From Aggregatilineales bacterium (GTDB lineage Bacteria > Chloroflexota > Anaerolineae > Aggregatilineales > Phototrophicaceae), in the NCBI GenBank assembly GCA_030834905.1, contig JAUQWZ010000023.1:81832-145831 (forward strand): a DNA stretch of 64,000 bases, given 5' to 3'. Every line of letters begins with the position of its first letter. The stretch's first letter is position 1. The notes beneath the pieces are model-generated. The model was not told where the DNA came from. It saw only the letters and a list, made by a program, of their open reading frames with translations, and searched no databases. Position numbers and translations under genes: made by a program. This document shows positions 24,745 to 33,699 of this stretch, one piece after another.

Positions 24745-25773
24745 TTAACGCGGGCTGCCGGTTGATTGGCGAACAACGAGTTCGGGCTTCAACAGCTTGC
24801 CGCCGAGTAAGCTAATCGACTGTTGGTTAATCAGATGGATCAATAAGTTGAATAGTGTTCTGCCGATATCGTGGATCGGCTGGCTGATGGTGGTCAGCGG
24901 GGGATTGCTGTAACGTGCCAGCGGCAGATCGTCAAAACCAACGACCGATACATCTCTGCCGACGACCAAGCCGCGCGCCTGAATCGCCCACATCGCGCCG
25001 TAAGCCATCCGGTCGTTATTACACACAATTGCCGTTGGCGGGTTCGGCTGGTCGAGCAGGTAATGCGCGCCCGCCTGCCCGGATCGCTCGCTGTAATCGC
25101 CCTCGTAGTTGAGCGCCGGGTCAATGGGCAGGTTGGCGTCGCTCATGCCCTTGACGAATCCCTGCCAGCGCAGGCGAGTCAGATACTGTTCGTGGGGTGG
25201 TGACAGATAGGCGATGCGCTGGTGTCCCAGTTCCGCCAAGTGCCGGACGGCGCTTTCGATGCCAGCAGCGCCATCAACATCAATCCAGTTGTCGCCTTCC
25301 TCAGCTTCAAAGCGTCCGAAGATGACAAACGGAAAATCCTGCTCGCGTAAATAGGCAACACGGGGGTCTTTTTCGCGCAGCGCGAACAGTATCAATCCGT
25401 CAATCTGCCGGCTGGTCACCAGCCGTTTATACAGTTCCATTTCGCGCTGTCCCGCCGGAATCGCCCAGAATGTCAGACCGATGCTGCTGCTGATCGCCTC
25501 GCTGGTGATGCCGTCGATCAAGTCCAGCACCATCGGGTCAGTTTCGATCAGGTCGTCCTGAAGGCGAATCTCGCTGCGGATCATGCCGATGGTGTTGGCG
25601 CGCTGGGTGCTCAGGCTGCGCGCTGCCGCGGTTGGGTGGTAACCAAGCGACTCAATCGTCTCCAGGACGCGCTGGCGGGTTTCGTCTTTGACCAGCGGAC
25701 TCCCGTTCAGGACGTTGGAAACCGTCCCTACGGAAACTCGTGCATGGCGGGCAACATCGCGAATAGTTGGCAT
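24745..25773 (-). CDS. LacI-family transcriptional regulator
   Basis: A 342-residue repressor. The N-terminal helix-turn-helix reads PTIRDVARHARVSVGTVSNVLNG, then the hinge RVLETIESLGYHPTAAARSL, then a periplasmic-binding-protein-like effector domain ending LLKPELVVRQSTG. The ATG at 25773 fits the family start, and GGAG lies just upstream. A longer frame begins inside the operator and is rejected. Two identical operators, one before its own gene and one before the downstream sugar operon, indicate autoregulation plus control of the operon. The inducer is probably an alpha-1,6-gluco-oligosaccharide. Confidence 0.94.
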   Translation of the reverse strand: MPTIRDVARHARVSVGTVSNVLNGSPLVKDETRQRVLETIESLGYHPTAAARSLSTQRANTIGMIRSEIRLQDDLIETDPMVLDLIDGITSEAISSSIGLTFWAIPAGQREMELYKRLVTSRQIDGLILFALREKDPRVAYLREQDFPFVIFGRFEAEEGDNWIDVDGAAGIESAVRHLAELGHQRIAYLSPPHEQYLTRLRWQGFVKGMSDANLPIDPALNYEGDYSERSGQAGAHYLLDQPNPPTAIVCNNDRMAYGAMWAIQARGLVVGRDVSVVGFDDLPLARYSNPPLTTISQPIHDIGRTLFNLLIHLINQQSISLLGGKLLKPELVVRQSTGSPR

Positions 25774-25786
25774 TGGCTCCACCGAA

Positions 25787-25800
25787 TTGAACCGGTTCAA
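25787..25800. promoter_or_regulatory. LacI-family operator 2
   Basis: A second exact copy of TTGAACCGGTTCAA, 13 bases upstream of the regulator start codon. An operator so close to the start codon would block transcription or early elongation, giving autorepression. Confidence 0.85.
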
Positions 25801-25879
25801 TTCCAGTAAAACATAAGTGAATCATTTTGTCAACAAAATCGGGGCTGCAAAAATGACGTGGGGCGGCTGGACGGGTTGA

Positions 25880-25905
25880 GGTGAGGGGAACGAAAATCCC
25901 TCACC
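25880..25905 (-). terminator. Hairpin downstream of the DUF4012 gene
   Basis: GGTGAGGG and CCCTCACC pair across a 10-base loop just after the DUF4012 stop. There is no clear T run, so it may be a terminator or another CCCTCACC-type repeat. Confidence 0.4.
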
Positions 25906-25912
25906 CCGCGTC

Positions 25913-27994
25913 CTATTCATCCAGCGAGTAAATGATTTCGATCTGCTGATCGGATGCCAGAGCAAAATCAAATTCGAGGATCGGCTGATCGAGCGTGTAG
26001 GTGGCGCGTGGTTCGGGCGATACCCGCAGCACACCGGCGGCGGCTGGCAGCGTCACCTGCACGCTGACTCCGTCGGCGATAGTACCCGGCTGCTTCTGAA
26101 TCAGCAGGCGATAGCGATAATAGTCGCCAATCTGGGTCGTCACAGTGCCGGTGTTGTAGGAAAGCTGGAAACGCTCGCTGCCGTCGTAAGGAATCGTGAC
26201 GTGAGAAACGAAGATAGCCACGTCTTCGGCTGCCACAGCCTCCGGTTCGTAGGTGAGGTTGTTTGTGCCGGTCAGCGAACTGCCCAACGGGACAAAAAGC
26301 TGCATCAGGTTGTCGTAGTCCAGCGGACCATGATACACCGGATCAATTGCCGGGTCGGCGTCGGCGCGGCGAGCCGAATAGTCGTAGGCGATGGTCGCGC
26401 GGCTCTGGGCGCTGCCGTCCGGCTGAATCGCCACGTCATAAACCAACTGGCGCACGATAGACCGGTTCGATTTATTGCCCAGATTGGCGTCGGCGACCAG
26501 CAAATAGTCCTCACCTGAGACGGGTGTCTGAGCGCCAGACCACCCCAGTATGTCAATCGCCTGGTTCAGCGCGTCGTCGCTCATGTGCAGCATGATGTGC
26601 TTTTCCTGAAGCGCCCGCAGCAGCGCGCTCAGAAAGCGGGTGCTTTGCTGCGGATCGCCGCTCATATCCTGCCAATCGCTGAAGATTTGCTGGTAAAGCG
26701 CGGCGATAAAGCGTTTGTGAGGCGTTTCGCCTTTGCCAAAGGCGCGGATATCGTAAACCACCTGCCGGAAGTTTTCGGTCGTGACCACCTGATCATAGCC
26801 GGGAACGACGACGCTTCCCAACACTTCCAGAATCGTCTCGAAGCCAACGATGTCGATGGCAATGACGCCGCTGACCGGCGACTGAGGGTTGAAGCCGCTG
26901 TCGTAGTACCAGGTCGCCATTCGCGCGGTAGACGGGAAATCGGCATACCAGCTTCCGTCCCAAGCGGCATAAATCGGCTGGCTGTATCCGATCCACCAGT
27001 CCGGCACTGCGATCTCGCTGCCGGTGCCAAGTGACGGCGGGTTGGGACTGGTGGCGGTGGTCGGGCTGTAGCTGTAGTCGATAATGCGCCCGTTGCGAAC
27101 GCTCATCCAGCCGTAGGTGCTGATGTAGCCGCCTGAGGGACGCAGTTCATCGCTGTTCTGCGACAGGATGAGATAGCTTTGTTCTTCAGAAATTCCGAGG
27201 GCTTGTGTGAGCAGTTCGGGTGCCTGCTGAAGCGTCTGATTGATGCCGACCAACTGGTCATAGTAGCGGATCAGACTCTCGACGTTCAGGAATACCTGAG
27301 GCGAAATACCGGATAGATCAATGCTGTTAATCTGTGTCCTCGCCGTATTCAGGTAATTATTGGCGGAAATGAACTGGCTCCGCCCAATACGCAGCAGTTC
27401 AACAATGCGCTCGCCTGACGAAATCTGGGCAATCACCGACTCATTTTCTTCGCCCGATACCAGGAAAAAAAGCGTCGGCTGGAGTCCGGTGAGCATCTCG
27501 CGTGCCGCCAGCGACAGCGACTGCGCGGCGTCGAGCGTCGTCAGGGTCGTTTCGATATCGCGGTTGGCAGAGGCAATCGGCTGGAGGAAGAAGAGCTGCT
27601 GCCGGGCGCTTGCCAGCGTCCGTACCAGTTCGTTGACGTTGGCTTGCAGGCGCTCGAAATCGGACAGGGTAAGCTCGGTACTGGGTCGATTGTAGAACGA
27701 GGCAAGCACGCGATTTAAGCCCGTAATCGAGGACTGGACGCGGTTGTTGGCGTCAGTGACCAGGGTCGCCGCAGCCACCGCCAGCACCACCAGCACCGCC
27801 GCTACGATGATCAGTAAATTGCCTAATTTTACCCGCAAGCCAAGCCGGCGGCGGAGATGGCGAAGGAATCGCGGTCCGCGCCGGTGGTGATGGCGTTTCT
27901 TACGCTCTGGCGTTGGCATCGCCTCCGGGGCTTCCGCGCTCACCAGTTGGATGGGTCTGGTTTCTTCAGTAGGAGTCATGCGTTCGTTTGCCAT
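25913..27994 (-). CDS. DUF4012 membrane-anchored protein
   Basis: A 693-residue protein. A charged His/Arg-rich cytoplasmic tail (KKRHHHRRGPRFLRHLRRR) leads into one membrane span (LLIIVAAVLVVLAVAAATLV). A helical stretch follows at about 85-280, then the DUF4012 core with YLILSQNSDELRPSGGYIST and a beta-rich C-terminus ending EIIYSLDE. The bulk is outside the membrane. The family function is unknown, but it often sits in exopolysaccharide or surface-glycan loci, as here beside a CapD-like dehydratase and a tyrosine autokinase. The ribosome site is weak for either possible start (27994 or 27979). Confidence 0.85.
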   Translation of the reverse strand: MANERMTPTEETRPIQLVSAEAPEAMPTPERKKRHHHRRGPRFLRHLRRRLGLRVKLGNLLIIVAAVLVVLAVAAATLVTDANNRVQSSITGLNRVLASFYNRPSTELTLSDFERLQANVNELVRTLASARQQLFFLQPIASANRDIETTLTTLDAAQSLSLAAREMLTGLQPTLFFLVSGEENESVIAQISSGERIVELLRIGRSQFISANNYLNTARTQINSIDLSGISPQVFLNVESLIRYYDQLVGINQTLQQAPELLTQALGISEEQSYLILSQNSDELRPSGGYISTYGWMSVRNGRIIDYSYSPTTATSPNPPSLGTGSEIAVPDWWIGYSQPIYAAWDGSWYADFPSTARMATWYYDSGFNPQSPVSGVIAIDIVGFETILEVLGSVVVPGYDQVVTTENFRQVVYDIRAFGKGETPHKRFIAALYQQIFSDWQDMSGDPQQSTRFLSALLRALQEKHIMLHMSDDALNQAIDILGWSGAQTPVSGEDYLLVADANLGNKSNRSIVRQLVYDVAIQPDGSAQSRATIAYDYSARRADADPAIDPVYHGPLDYDNLMQLFVPLGSSLTGTNNLTYEPEAVAAEDVAIFVSHVTIPYDGSERFQLSYNTGTVTTQIGDYYRYRLLIQKQPGTIADGVSVQVTLPAAAGVLRVSPEPRATYTLDQPILEFDFALASDQQIEIIYSLDE

Positions 27995-28006
27995 CTGTCA
28001 CAATAA

Positions 28007-29920
28007 TCACGCGGGCGTTGAAACGGCGACAGCCTGAGGATCGATGATCGACAGGAGCGTTTCAAGCGGCTGTTCAACGGAAGCAAACTCCGTTTCCGCC
28101 AGTCTATCTACCTTTTCCTGAAATGTCGAGCAGTCGAAATTCTGGGGCCAGGTATTGTGCTTCATGATGTGCGAGTGTGCCGTTTCAACCATAGCTTCGT
28201 AGCCGTTAAACAGCTCCTCGTGCATCTTTTCGCCGTCCCGCATTCCGGTGAAACGAATATCAATGTCCTTATAGGGGCGCAGTCCGCGCAGGCGGATCAT
28301 TCGCTCGGCGAGTTCGACAATTCGGACGACTTCGCCCATCTTGAGGATGAACACGTCGTCGCCTTCGGTGATGGCGGCGGCGTGAATAATCAGGTTCGCC
28401 GCTTCGGGAATGCTCATGAAATAGCGGGTCATCTCCGGGTCGGTGACCGTCACGGGACCGCCGGATTCAATCTGGCGGTTAAACGTGGGAACCACGCTGC
28501 CGCGGCTGCCAAGCACGTTGCCAAAGCGCACTGACGTATACAGCGTCCTGCCTTTGTCCTCGCAGTCGAGAGTGTGCAGCAGCAGTTCGCAGACGCGCTT
28601 GCTTGCCCCCATCACGCTGGAAGGGTTGACGGCTTTGTCGGTCGAGATGAGGACAAAACGCTCGGCGTCAAATTCTCGCGCCAGCTCGGCGACAATGCGC
28701 GTCCCCAGAATGTTGGTTCGCATCCCTTCCGATGGATAGTCCTCCAGCATCGGGACATGCTTATAGGCTGCCGCGTGGAACACGATTTGCGGCTGGTATT
28801 CGGCAAATAGATTCTTCATCGAGCGCAAGCGCGTGATATCCGCCAGCACCGGGATGAGCGCGGCTTCCGGGAAGCGGGCTTTCAGTTCGATCCACAGGTC
28901 GTGCAGACCGCTTTCGTTGTTATCCAGCAAAACCAGCTTCCGGGGCGCGTAATTCAGCACCTGACGGCTGAGTTCCGATCCAATTGACCCCGCCGCGCCG
29001 GTAATCAGGATGATCCGGTTGGAGATGGTGGTCAGGTCGATGCCCTCATGCTGAGTAATGGTGGTTCTGCCGATCAGATCTTCCGCCAGGACGTCACGCA
29101 GCAGTTCAGGCGAGCGCGTGTTCTTCATCAGGGCGAGGACATCGGGGATGACTTTGATCATGGCGCTGGTTTCCTCGCACAGGGCGAGAATCTCTCGGAA
29201 ATCGGCACCAGAGATTTTGTGAACGGCGACCACAATCAGTTCAACGTCGTGTGCCTCAGCAATCGCGATGAGATCCTTGCGGGTGCCCAGCACGCGGCAG
29301 CCTTCGACGTACATATTGAGTTTGTCCGGGTCATCATCAATGAACCCGATGACTTTATGATGGTTTCCTGAAAAACGGTGTTTTAGCCGAAGCGCCAGCG
29401 TTTGCCCCGCTTCTCCGGCACCGATGATGAGCACGCGAGTCGGCTGTTCGGGGAACTGCCGATTCCAGATGGCTTGCCAGCGCCACGCCAGACCACTCAC
29501 CACGCGCGAGCGATAGCGGATGGTGACCAGACCGACGAACGACAGTATGCTGCCGATGAGGACAATACCCAGCGGCAGGGGACGTGGTACCTGAACAACG
29601 GTATAGATCGAAAGAATGACCCCTACCGCGAAGATGGCGTTGACAATCACCGTGATGTCGTGTCCGCTGGTGCGGCTCCAGATACGGCGATAGACGCCGA
29701 ATAAAAACAGCATCGCTACCGTCAAAACCGATATGACGGCAAACATGATGGCGGTCTGCCCAAAATCGGGCATGACCGTGACGCCGCGAACCGAAAAGGC
29801 GGCGGTATAAGCAATGAAGACGATAACGGCATCAACGCACATCCAGATCACTAACCGCTTATAGTGGTTACTGAACCACGCTGATACGATTCGTCTGAGT
29901 TGGAATGCGACCTGACTCAA
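28007..29920 (-). CDS. CapD/WbpM-like nucleotide-sugar dehydratase, membrane-bound
   Basis: A 637-residue polysaccharide biosynthesis protein with four N-terminal membrane spans, a CoA-binding-like Rossmann domain (RVLIIGAGEAGQTLALRLKH) and a C-terminal short-chain dehydrogenase domain (ILITGAAGSIGSELSRQVL). The active-site segment ISTDKAVNPSSVMGASKRVCE has the altered Tyr position of large 4,6-dehydratases. It probably makes a UDP-4-keto-6-deoxy sugar for exopolysaccharide. I place the start at the TTG at 29920, preceded by AAGGGGG; a longer frame to 29995 has no ribosome site. It is followed at 12 bases by the DUF4012 gene. Confidence 0.92.
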   Translation of the reverse strand: MSQVAFQLRRIVSAWFSNHYKRLVIWMCVDAVIVFIAYTAAFSVRGVTVMPDFGQTAIMFAVISVLTVAMLFLFGVYRRIWSRTSGHDITVIVNAIFAVGVILSIYTVVQVPRPLPLGIVLIGSILSFVGLVTIRYRSRVVSGLAWRWQAIWNRQFPEQPTRVLIIGAGEAGQTLALRLKHRFSGNHHKVIGFIDDDPDKLNMYVEGCRVLGTRKDLIAIAEAHDVELIVVAVHKISGADFREILALCEETSAMIKVIPDVLALMKNTRSPELLRDVLAEDLIGRTTITQHEGIDLTTISNRIILITGAAGSIGSELSRQVLNYAPRKLVLLDNNESGLHDLWIELKARFPEAALIPVLADITRLRSMKNLFAEYQPQIVFHAAAYKHVPMLEDYPSEGMRTNILGTRIVAELAREFDAERFVLISTDKAVNPSSVMGASKRVCELLLHTLDCEDKGRTLYTSVRFGNVLGSRGSVVPTFNRQIESGGPVTVTDPEMTRYFMSIPEAANLIIHAAAITEGDDVFILKMGEVVRIVELAERMIRLRGLRPYKDIDIRFTGMRDGEKMHEELFNGYEAMVETAHSHIMKHNTWPQNFDCSTFQEKVDRLAETEFASVEQPLETLLSIIDPQAVAVSTPA

Positions 29921-30180
29921 TGCTTTCCCCCTTGTTGGTGCGTGAAAACTGCTGTTCAGGCACAAGCCACAAGCTGCGACAGAGCTGTCACCCAACGATT
30001 ACCGTGCAAATGCCAGCCGGAAGTGAATGGCTAAGCGATTATGAAATTGTGTTTATTGGCAATATCACCTTCTTTCCACTTAGTCGTACAAAAGCGATAC
30101 TAAATCTCGTCCGCGAAATCGGCTTCATGTTGCAGGTAAGCCTGGGTTACCGGGATGTGATTTAGGCTGTGAGGATAACC

Positions 30181-31890
30181 TCAGGTGCGTTCTTTGCTTC
30201 GTCCCGACCGCTGGAACAATCCCTTGCGGGTACCATTCTGCGCTTCGGGCATGGCGTAGTAATAACCATAGCCGTAGCCGTAATCGTAGGCTTCGTCACG
30301 CGGGTTGATGCGGTTCACCACCACACCCCTGATCGTGACGCCTACGCGCGCGAACTGCTCTTTCGCGCGGACGGCACCGGCGCGGCGTGTATGACCACAG
30401 TCCAGCACCAGGATAACGTCTGCCTTCACGGTGGCGGCTAAGACGGGGCTGTCTGCCACCATGAGACACGGCGGGGTATCAAAAATGATGACGTCAACAT
30501 TGGTCGTCGCGTAGAAAGCGTCAATCCAGCGCTGCATGAGCGCCGATCCGAGCACTTCATTCGGGTTCGACGGTAGGAATCCGCTGGTGATCACGCGCAG
30601 GCGAGGAACCGAGGTGTTTTGCAGGCACGCCTTCAGACTGCTCGGAATGTTCTCATCGCCCTTGCGCGACGAATGACCATTCATACTGGTGGTCGGATCG
30701 GCAAACAGCAGAGTCGTCAGTCCAACGCTGTTATCCAGTTGGAAGATGTCATGCACTTTTGGGCGGCGCAGGTCGGCGTCTATCAGCAGCACCTGCAAAC
30801 CCGCCAGCGCCATCGTTATTGCCAGATTTGCCGCGGTAACACTTTTCCCTTCTTCGGGGGCGGGGCTGGTGATGACGTAGACGGCTCTGGTCTGGTTGGT
30901 CTGGGAAAAGAGCAGATTCGTGCGCACAGTGCGGTAGCTCTCAGCGACTGGTGACATTGATGCCTGATTAGTGACCAGCTTGTCCGAGTACGGTTCGTTC
31001 TTCTTGCCAAAGCGAACGACAGCCCCCAGCACCGGCAGCGCCAGCGTTTGCGCCGCGTCCTCGGTGGTGCGGATGGTGTCGTCGAGATATTCGATCAACA
31101 GCGCTACGCCGAATGCCAGCGCCGCCCCAACCATCACGCCGAGCAGCGTTGTGGTGACGATACTTGAGCCGCTGGGCGAGGTTGGGACGCGCGCGCGCTC
31201 AATGATCTGGAGCGAGTTGGTGCGCTGCTGGAGCGCCGCAATCGTGTTGGTGAACTGCGCGGTGGTCGCCGCCGCCTGATTGATCTGCTCAATCGCGAAA
31301 TTGCGGTCTTCTCGCAAGGTGCGAATCGCATCGGCGTCAGTTTCAGTTTCAAGCTGGCTGTTGATCAGTTCGAGTTCAGTCTGCGATTCGCGAAGCTGAT
31401 TGGTCAGTTCGCTGATTCTGGCATTGGCGAAGTCGATCTGCGCCTGCTGGTCGGGCGTGAGATTGGTTGGGCTTTGTAGAATGAGTTGTTCCGCCAGCGT
31501 ATTGGCGATATCGGCAGCCAGTACCGGGTCCTGATAGCTGATGCCGATGACCAGCAGCGACGTGCCGGTGAGAATTCGCGTGCTGATGAGCTTTCTCAGA
31601 TCGGTCACCGACATGTCGCTCAGATTGAGAGAGTCAATCGTGGCTTGGAGCACATCGGTCGTCTGAACAATCTGAGCGTAGGTTTGCGCCAGATCGATTC
31701 CGGTTCGGATTTCGGAACTGTCGGGATTTGGGGATTCGATATAGCGTCCAATGGAAAGCGTGGTTTGGGTTTCGTAGACGGGCGGGCGTCCGGTATTGAC
31801 GATGAAACTCAGACCCCCGGCGACAAACGCTGCCAGAAGAATGAGCCACAGCCATTTGCGCACTAACCGAATATACTGAACTAACTCCAT
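30181..31890 (-). CDS. Polysaccharide copolymerase/tyrosine autokinase (Wzc-like)
   Basis: A 569-residue fusion of a Wzz-type chain-length domain and a BY-kinase. The N-terminal span KWLWLILLAAFVAGGLSFIV and the second span IVTTTLLGVMVGAALAFGVA bracket a coiled-coil periplasmic loop of about 200 residues. The kinase domain has Walker A SPAPEEGKSVTAANLA, Walker A' VLLIDADLRRPK and Walker B VDVIIFDTPP. The tyrosine cluster YDYGYGYGYYY near the C-terminus is the usual autophosphorylation site. It controls polymer length and export. It heads the exopolysaccharide cluster with the dehydratase and DUF4012 genes. Confidence 0.93.
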   Translation of the reverse strand: MELVQYIRLVRKWLWLILLAAFVAGGLSFIVNTGRPPVYETQTTLSIGRYIESPNPDSSEIRTGIDLAQTYAQIVQTTDVLQATIDSLNLSDMSVTDLRKLISTRILTGTSLLVIGISYQDPVLAADIANTLAEQLILQSPTNLTPDQQAQIDFANARISELTNQLRESQTELELINSQLETETDADAIRTLREDRNFAIEQINQAAATTAQFTNTIAALQQRTNSLQIIERARVPTSPSGSSIVTTTLLGVMVGAALAFGVALLIEYLDDTIRTTEDAAQTLALPVLGAVVRFGKKNEPYSDKLVTNQASMSPVAESYRTVRTNLLFSQTNQTRAVYVITSPAPEEGKSVTAANLAITMALAGLQVLLIDADLRRPKVHDIFQLDNSVGLTTLLFADPTTSMNGHSSRKGDENIPSSLKACLQNTSVPRLRVITSGFLPSNPNEVLGSALMQRWIDAFYATTNVDVIIFDTPPCLMVADSPVLAATVKADVILVLDCGHTRRAGAVRAKEQFARVGVTIRGVVVNRINPRDEAYDYGYGYGYYYAMPEAQNGTRKGLFQRSGRSKERT

Positions 31891-32012
31891 AAGACGGTTG
31901 ACTCCCGAATTGTTCTCAACCCAATCACGGAGTCAAGCGGTGAAAGCGCGAAGACTGCGTGTGAGAGGTGATCCATCTCTGCCAGAGATTTCTGGCGAAA
32001 TGAATGCCATTA

Positions 32013-32092
32013 GGACTTACGCAGTTGAGCAGGCAATCTCGCTTAGACAGTGGGCTTAAGCCCACTGTCGGATCGGTCAACTGCGTAACTTC
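32013..32092. mobile_element. 80-bp MITE-like element with TA flanks
   Basis: The ends are inverted repeats, GGACTTACGCAGTTGA against GAAGTTACGCAGTTGA, 14 of 16 bases matching with a perfect inner 12. A TA dinucleotide flanks each side (32011-32012 and 32093-32094), as expected for a TA target duplication of IS630/mariner type. The centre (32046-32069) is a perfect 24-base palindrome with half-site GACAGTGGGCTT. It is too short to code. Confidence 0.7.
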
Positions 32093-32364
32093 TAGTCATA
32101 TAAGTTTACCTATTATAAGGGCATAAACGCTTATTGTTGTGATAGAGAAAACACGAACATTGCTACCAATACAAAGCGCCGCGGACACTAGCGTACTCAT
32201 ATTCTCCCGATTCAGCAACACATGTCAACCACACTCACGCATAATTTACTTTCTTGATTGTTGCAGATCATACTAATTATGGTAAAGTATTTTTGAAATA
32301 GAGGATTAAAATAGGATAGTATATACCGTTGTTGTCATTTCTCTCCCACAAGGGGAACCCGCCT
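32093..32364. other. AT-rich intergenic region with a possible promoter
   Basis: This stretch is more AT-rich than its surroundings and has no coding character. TTGCAG (32261-32266) and TAAAGT (32283-32288) are 16 bases apart and could be a promoter for the secreted protein gene starting at 32365. Nothing else is seen. Confidence 0.35.
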
Positions 32365-33621
32365 ATGTCTTCTCGCAAAACCTTCTTGCTTGTGATGTGC
32401 CTGCTGTTCTCATTCACAATGATCCCGACGGTTGCGGCGCAGACCCCGGATACTTGTCCCGGCTTAGTTACCTATGCTATCAACCAGCTTGCCACTAACT
32501 GTGCTAACACCGATCCTAATTCCGTTTGTTATGGCTATGAGTCAGTGGAAGCAGCCTTCAGCCAGCCGGTCGAGTCGAACTTCTTTAGCGAAGTCGGTGA
32601 TCGCGCTGAATTGACCGAAGTTCAGGCAGTTCGGACAGGTCCGTTCGATCTCGATGAAGAAGAATGGGGTCTGAGCCTGATACACGTGCAGGCAAACGTG
32701 CCAGCCGCGCTGCCCGGCGCAGTCTATCTGCTGCTCGGTGGCGTCGAGGTGGAAAACGATGTTGAGCCGGAAGATGCGCTGATCCTTCTGGACGAAGGAG
32801 TGGCGGTCACATCTTCCTCAGCGGCAGACCTGCGCACATACCCGGAAGGGCTGGGCTTTATCGACTCCGAAGTGATTGAGACCATCCCTGCTGGCGCGCT
32901 GCTGACCGCCGACGCTGTGAGTGAAGATGAAGAGTGGGCACGGGTCGCCTATCTGGATACGGCGGGGTGGATAACGGCAGCATCACTCGTGGACGCCGAT
33001 GCTCTGGCTGACCTACCGGTGATCATGCCGGATGACTTCACGCCGATGCAAAGCTTCTACTTCCGCGTTGGCATTGGCGGGCAGCCGTGTACGCTGGCAC
33101 CGTCACTGTTAATCATTCAGGGGACGCCTGACATACCGGTGGATATCCGCCTGCATGATACCAATATTCGCATCGAGTCCACCATCATCCTGCGAACGCT
33201 GCCCCCGGGCGATGATCTGGGCGATGCGGTTGAACTTATCACCCTGTTTGGCATGGCAACCATTCACCCCGGACAGCCCAATGCGATACGGGTTCCGCCC
33301 GGTTATTCCAGCCAGGTTTTTCTGGGTGAGTTCGCCGATCTGGGCATCGAAGGCGACGAGGATGAGAAGACGCTGGTGGGCAGTTGGTCAGCGCCGCGAG
33401 CACTAAGCCAGGCTGAACTTGATCAGCTTGACATCCTCGGCTCTCTGCCGCCGAATATCCTGCATTATCCGTTTGAAATCCCGTCCATTATCCGTCCTTC
33501 GGGTATCGGTCAGGTGATTGCGCGGTTGATCTTCCGCAATCCGCGCGCGCTTGATGTTGCCCGTCGCGCCTGCGAACGCGAACTGCTGCCTGAGGAAATC
33601 TGCCAGTACCTGGGGCTGTAA
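32365..33621 (+). CDS. Secreted protein with cysteine-rich N-domain and SH3-like domain
   Basis: A 418-residue exported protein. The signal peptide is SSRKTFLLVMCLLFSFTMIP, cleaved near VAAQ. The mature N-terminus DTCPGLVTYAINQLATNC ... NSVCYGYESVEAAF has the Cys spacing of a module I associate with many secreted Chloroflexota proteins. A stretch around residues 150-215 (SSAADLRTYPEG ... ARVAYLDTAGWITAASLV) looks like an SH3-like domain. No catalytic motif is seen. AGGGGA precedes the ATG. It is monocistronic, with a strong terminator after it. The role is unknown, possibly surface binding. Confidence 0.82.
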   Translation: MSSRKTFLLVMCLLFSFTMIPTVAAQTPDTCPGLVTYAINQLATNCANTDPNSVCYGYESVEAAFSQPVESNFFSEVGDRAELTEVQAVRTGPFDLDEEEWGLSLIHVQANVPAALPGAVYLLLGGVEVENDVEPEDALILLDEGVAVTSSSAADLRTYPEGLGFIDSEVIETIPAGALLTADAVSEDEEWARVAYLDTAGWITAASLVDADALADLPVIMPDDFTPMQSFYFRVGIGGQPCTLAPSLLIIQGTPDIPVDIRLHDTNIRIESTIILRTLPPGDDLGDAVELITLFGMATIHPGQPNAIRVPPGYSSQVFLGEFADLGIEGDEDEKTLVGSWSAPRALSQAELDQLDILGSLPPNILHYPFEIPSIIRPSGIGQVIARLIFRNPRALDVARRACERELLPEEICQYLGL

Positions 33622-33648
33622 TCCTCCTGCACCCATTGACCTAATCAG

Positions 33649-33681
33649 GAAGCCCTCACGATTGAGGGCTTCTTTTATTTT
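33649..33681 (+). terminator. Rho-independent terminator
   Basis: GAAGCCCTCA and TGAGGGCTTC form a perfect 10-base stem with a 4-base loop, followed by TTTTATTTT. It ends the secreted SH3-like protein transcript. Confidence 0.9.
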
Positions 33682-33699
33682 CCGGAGCTGACCAACCGG

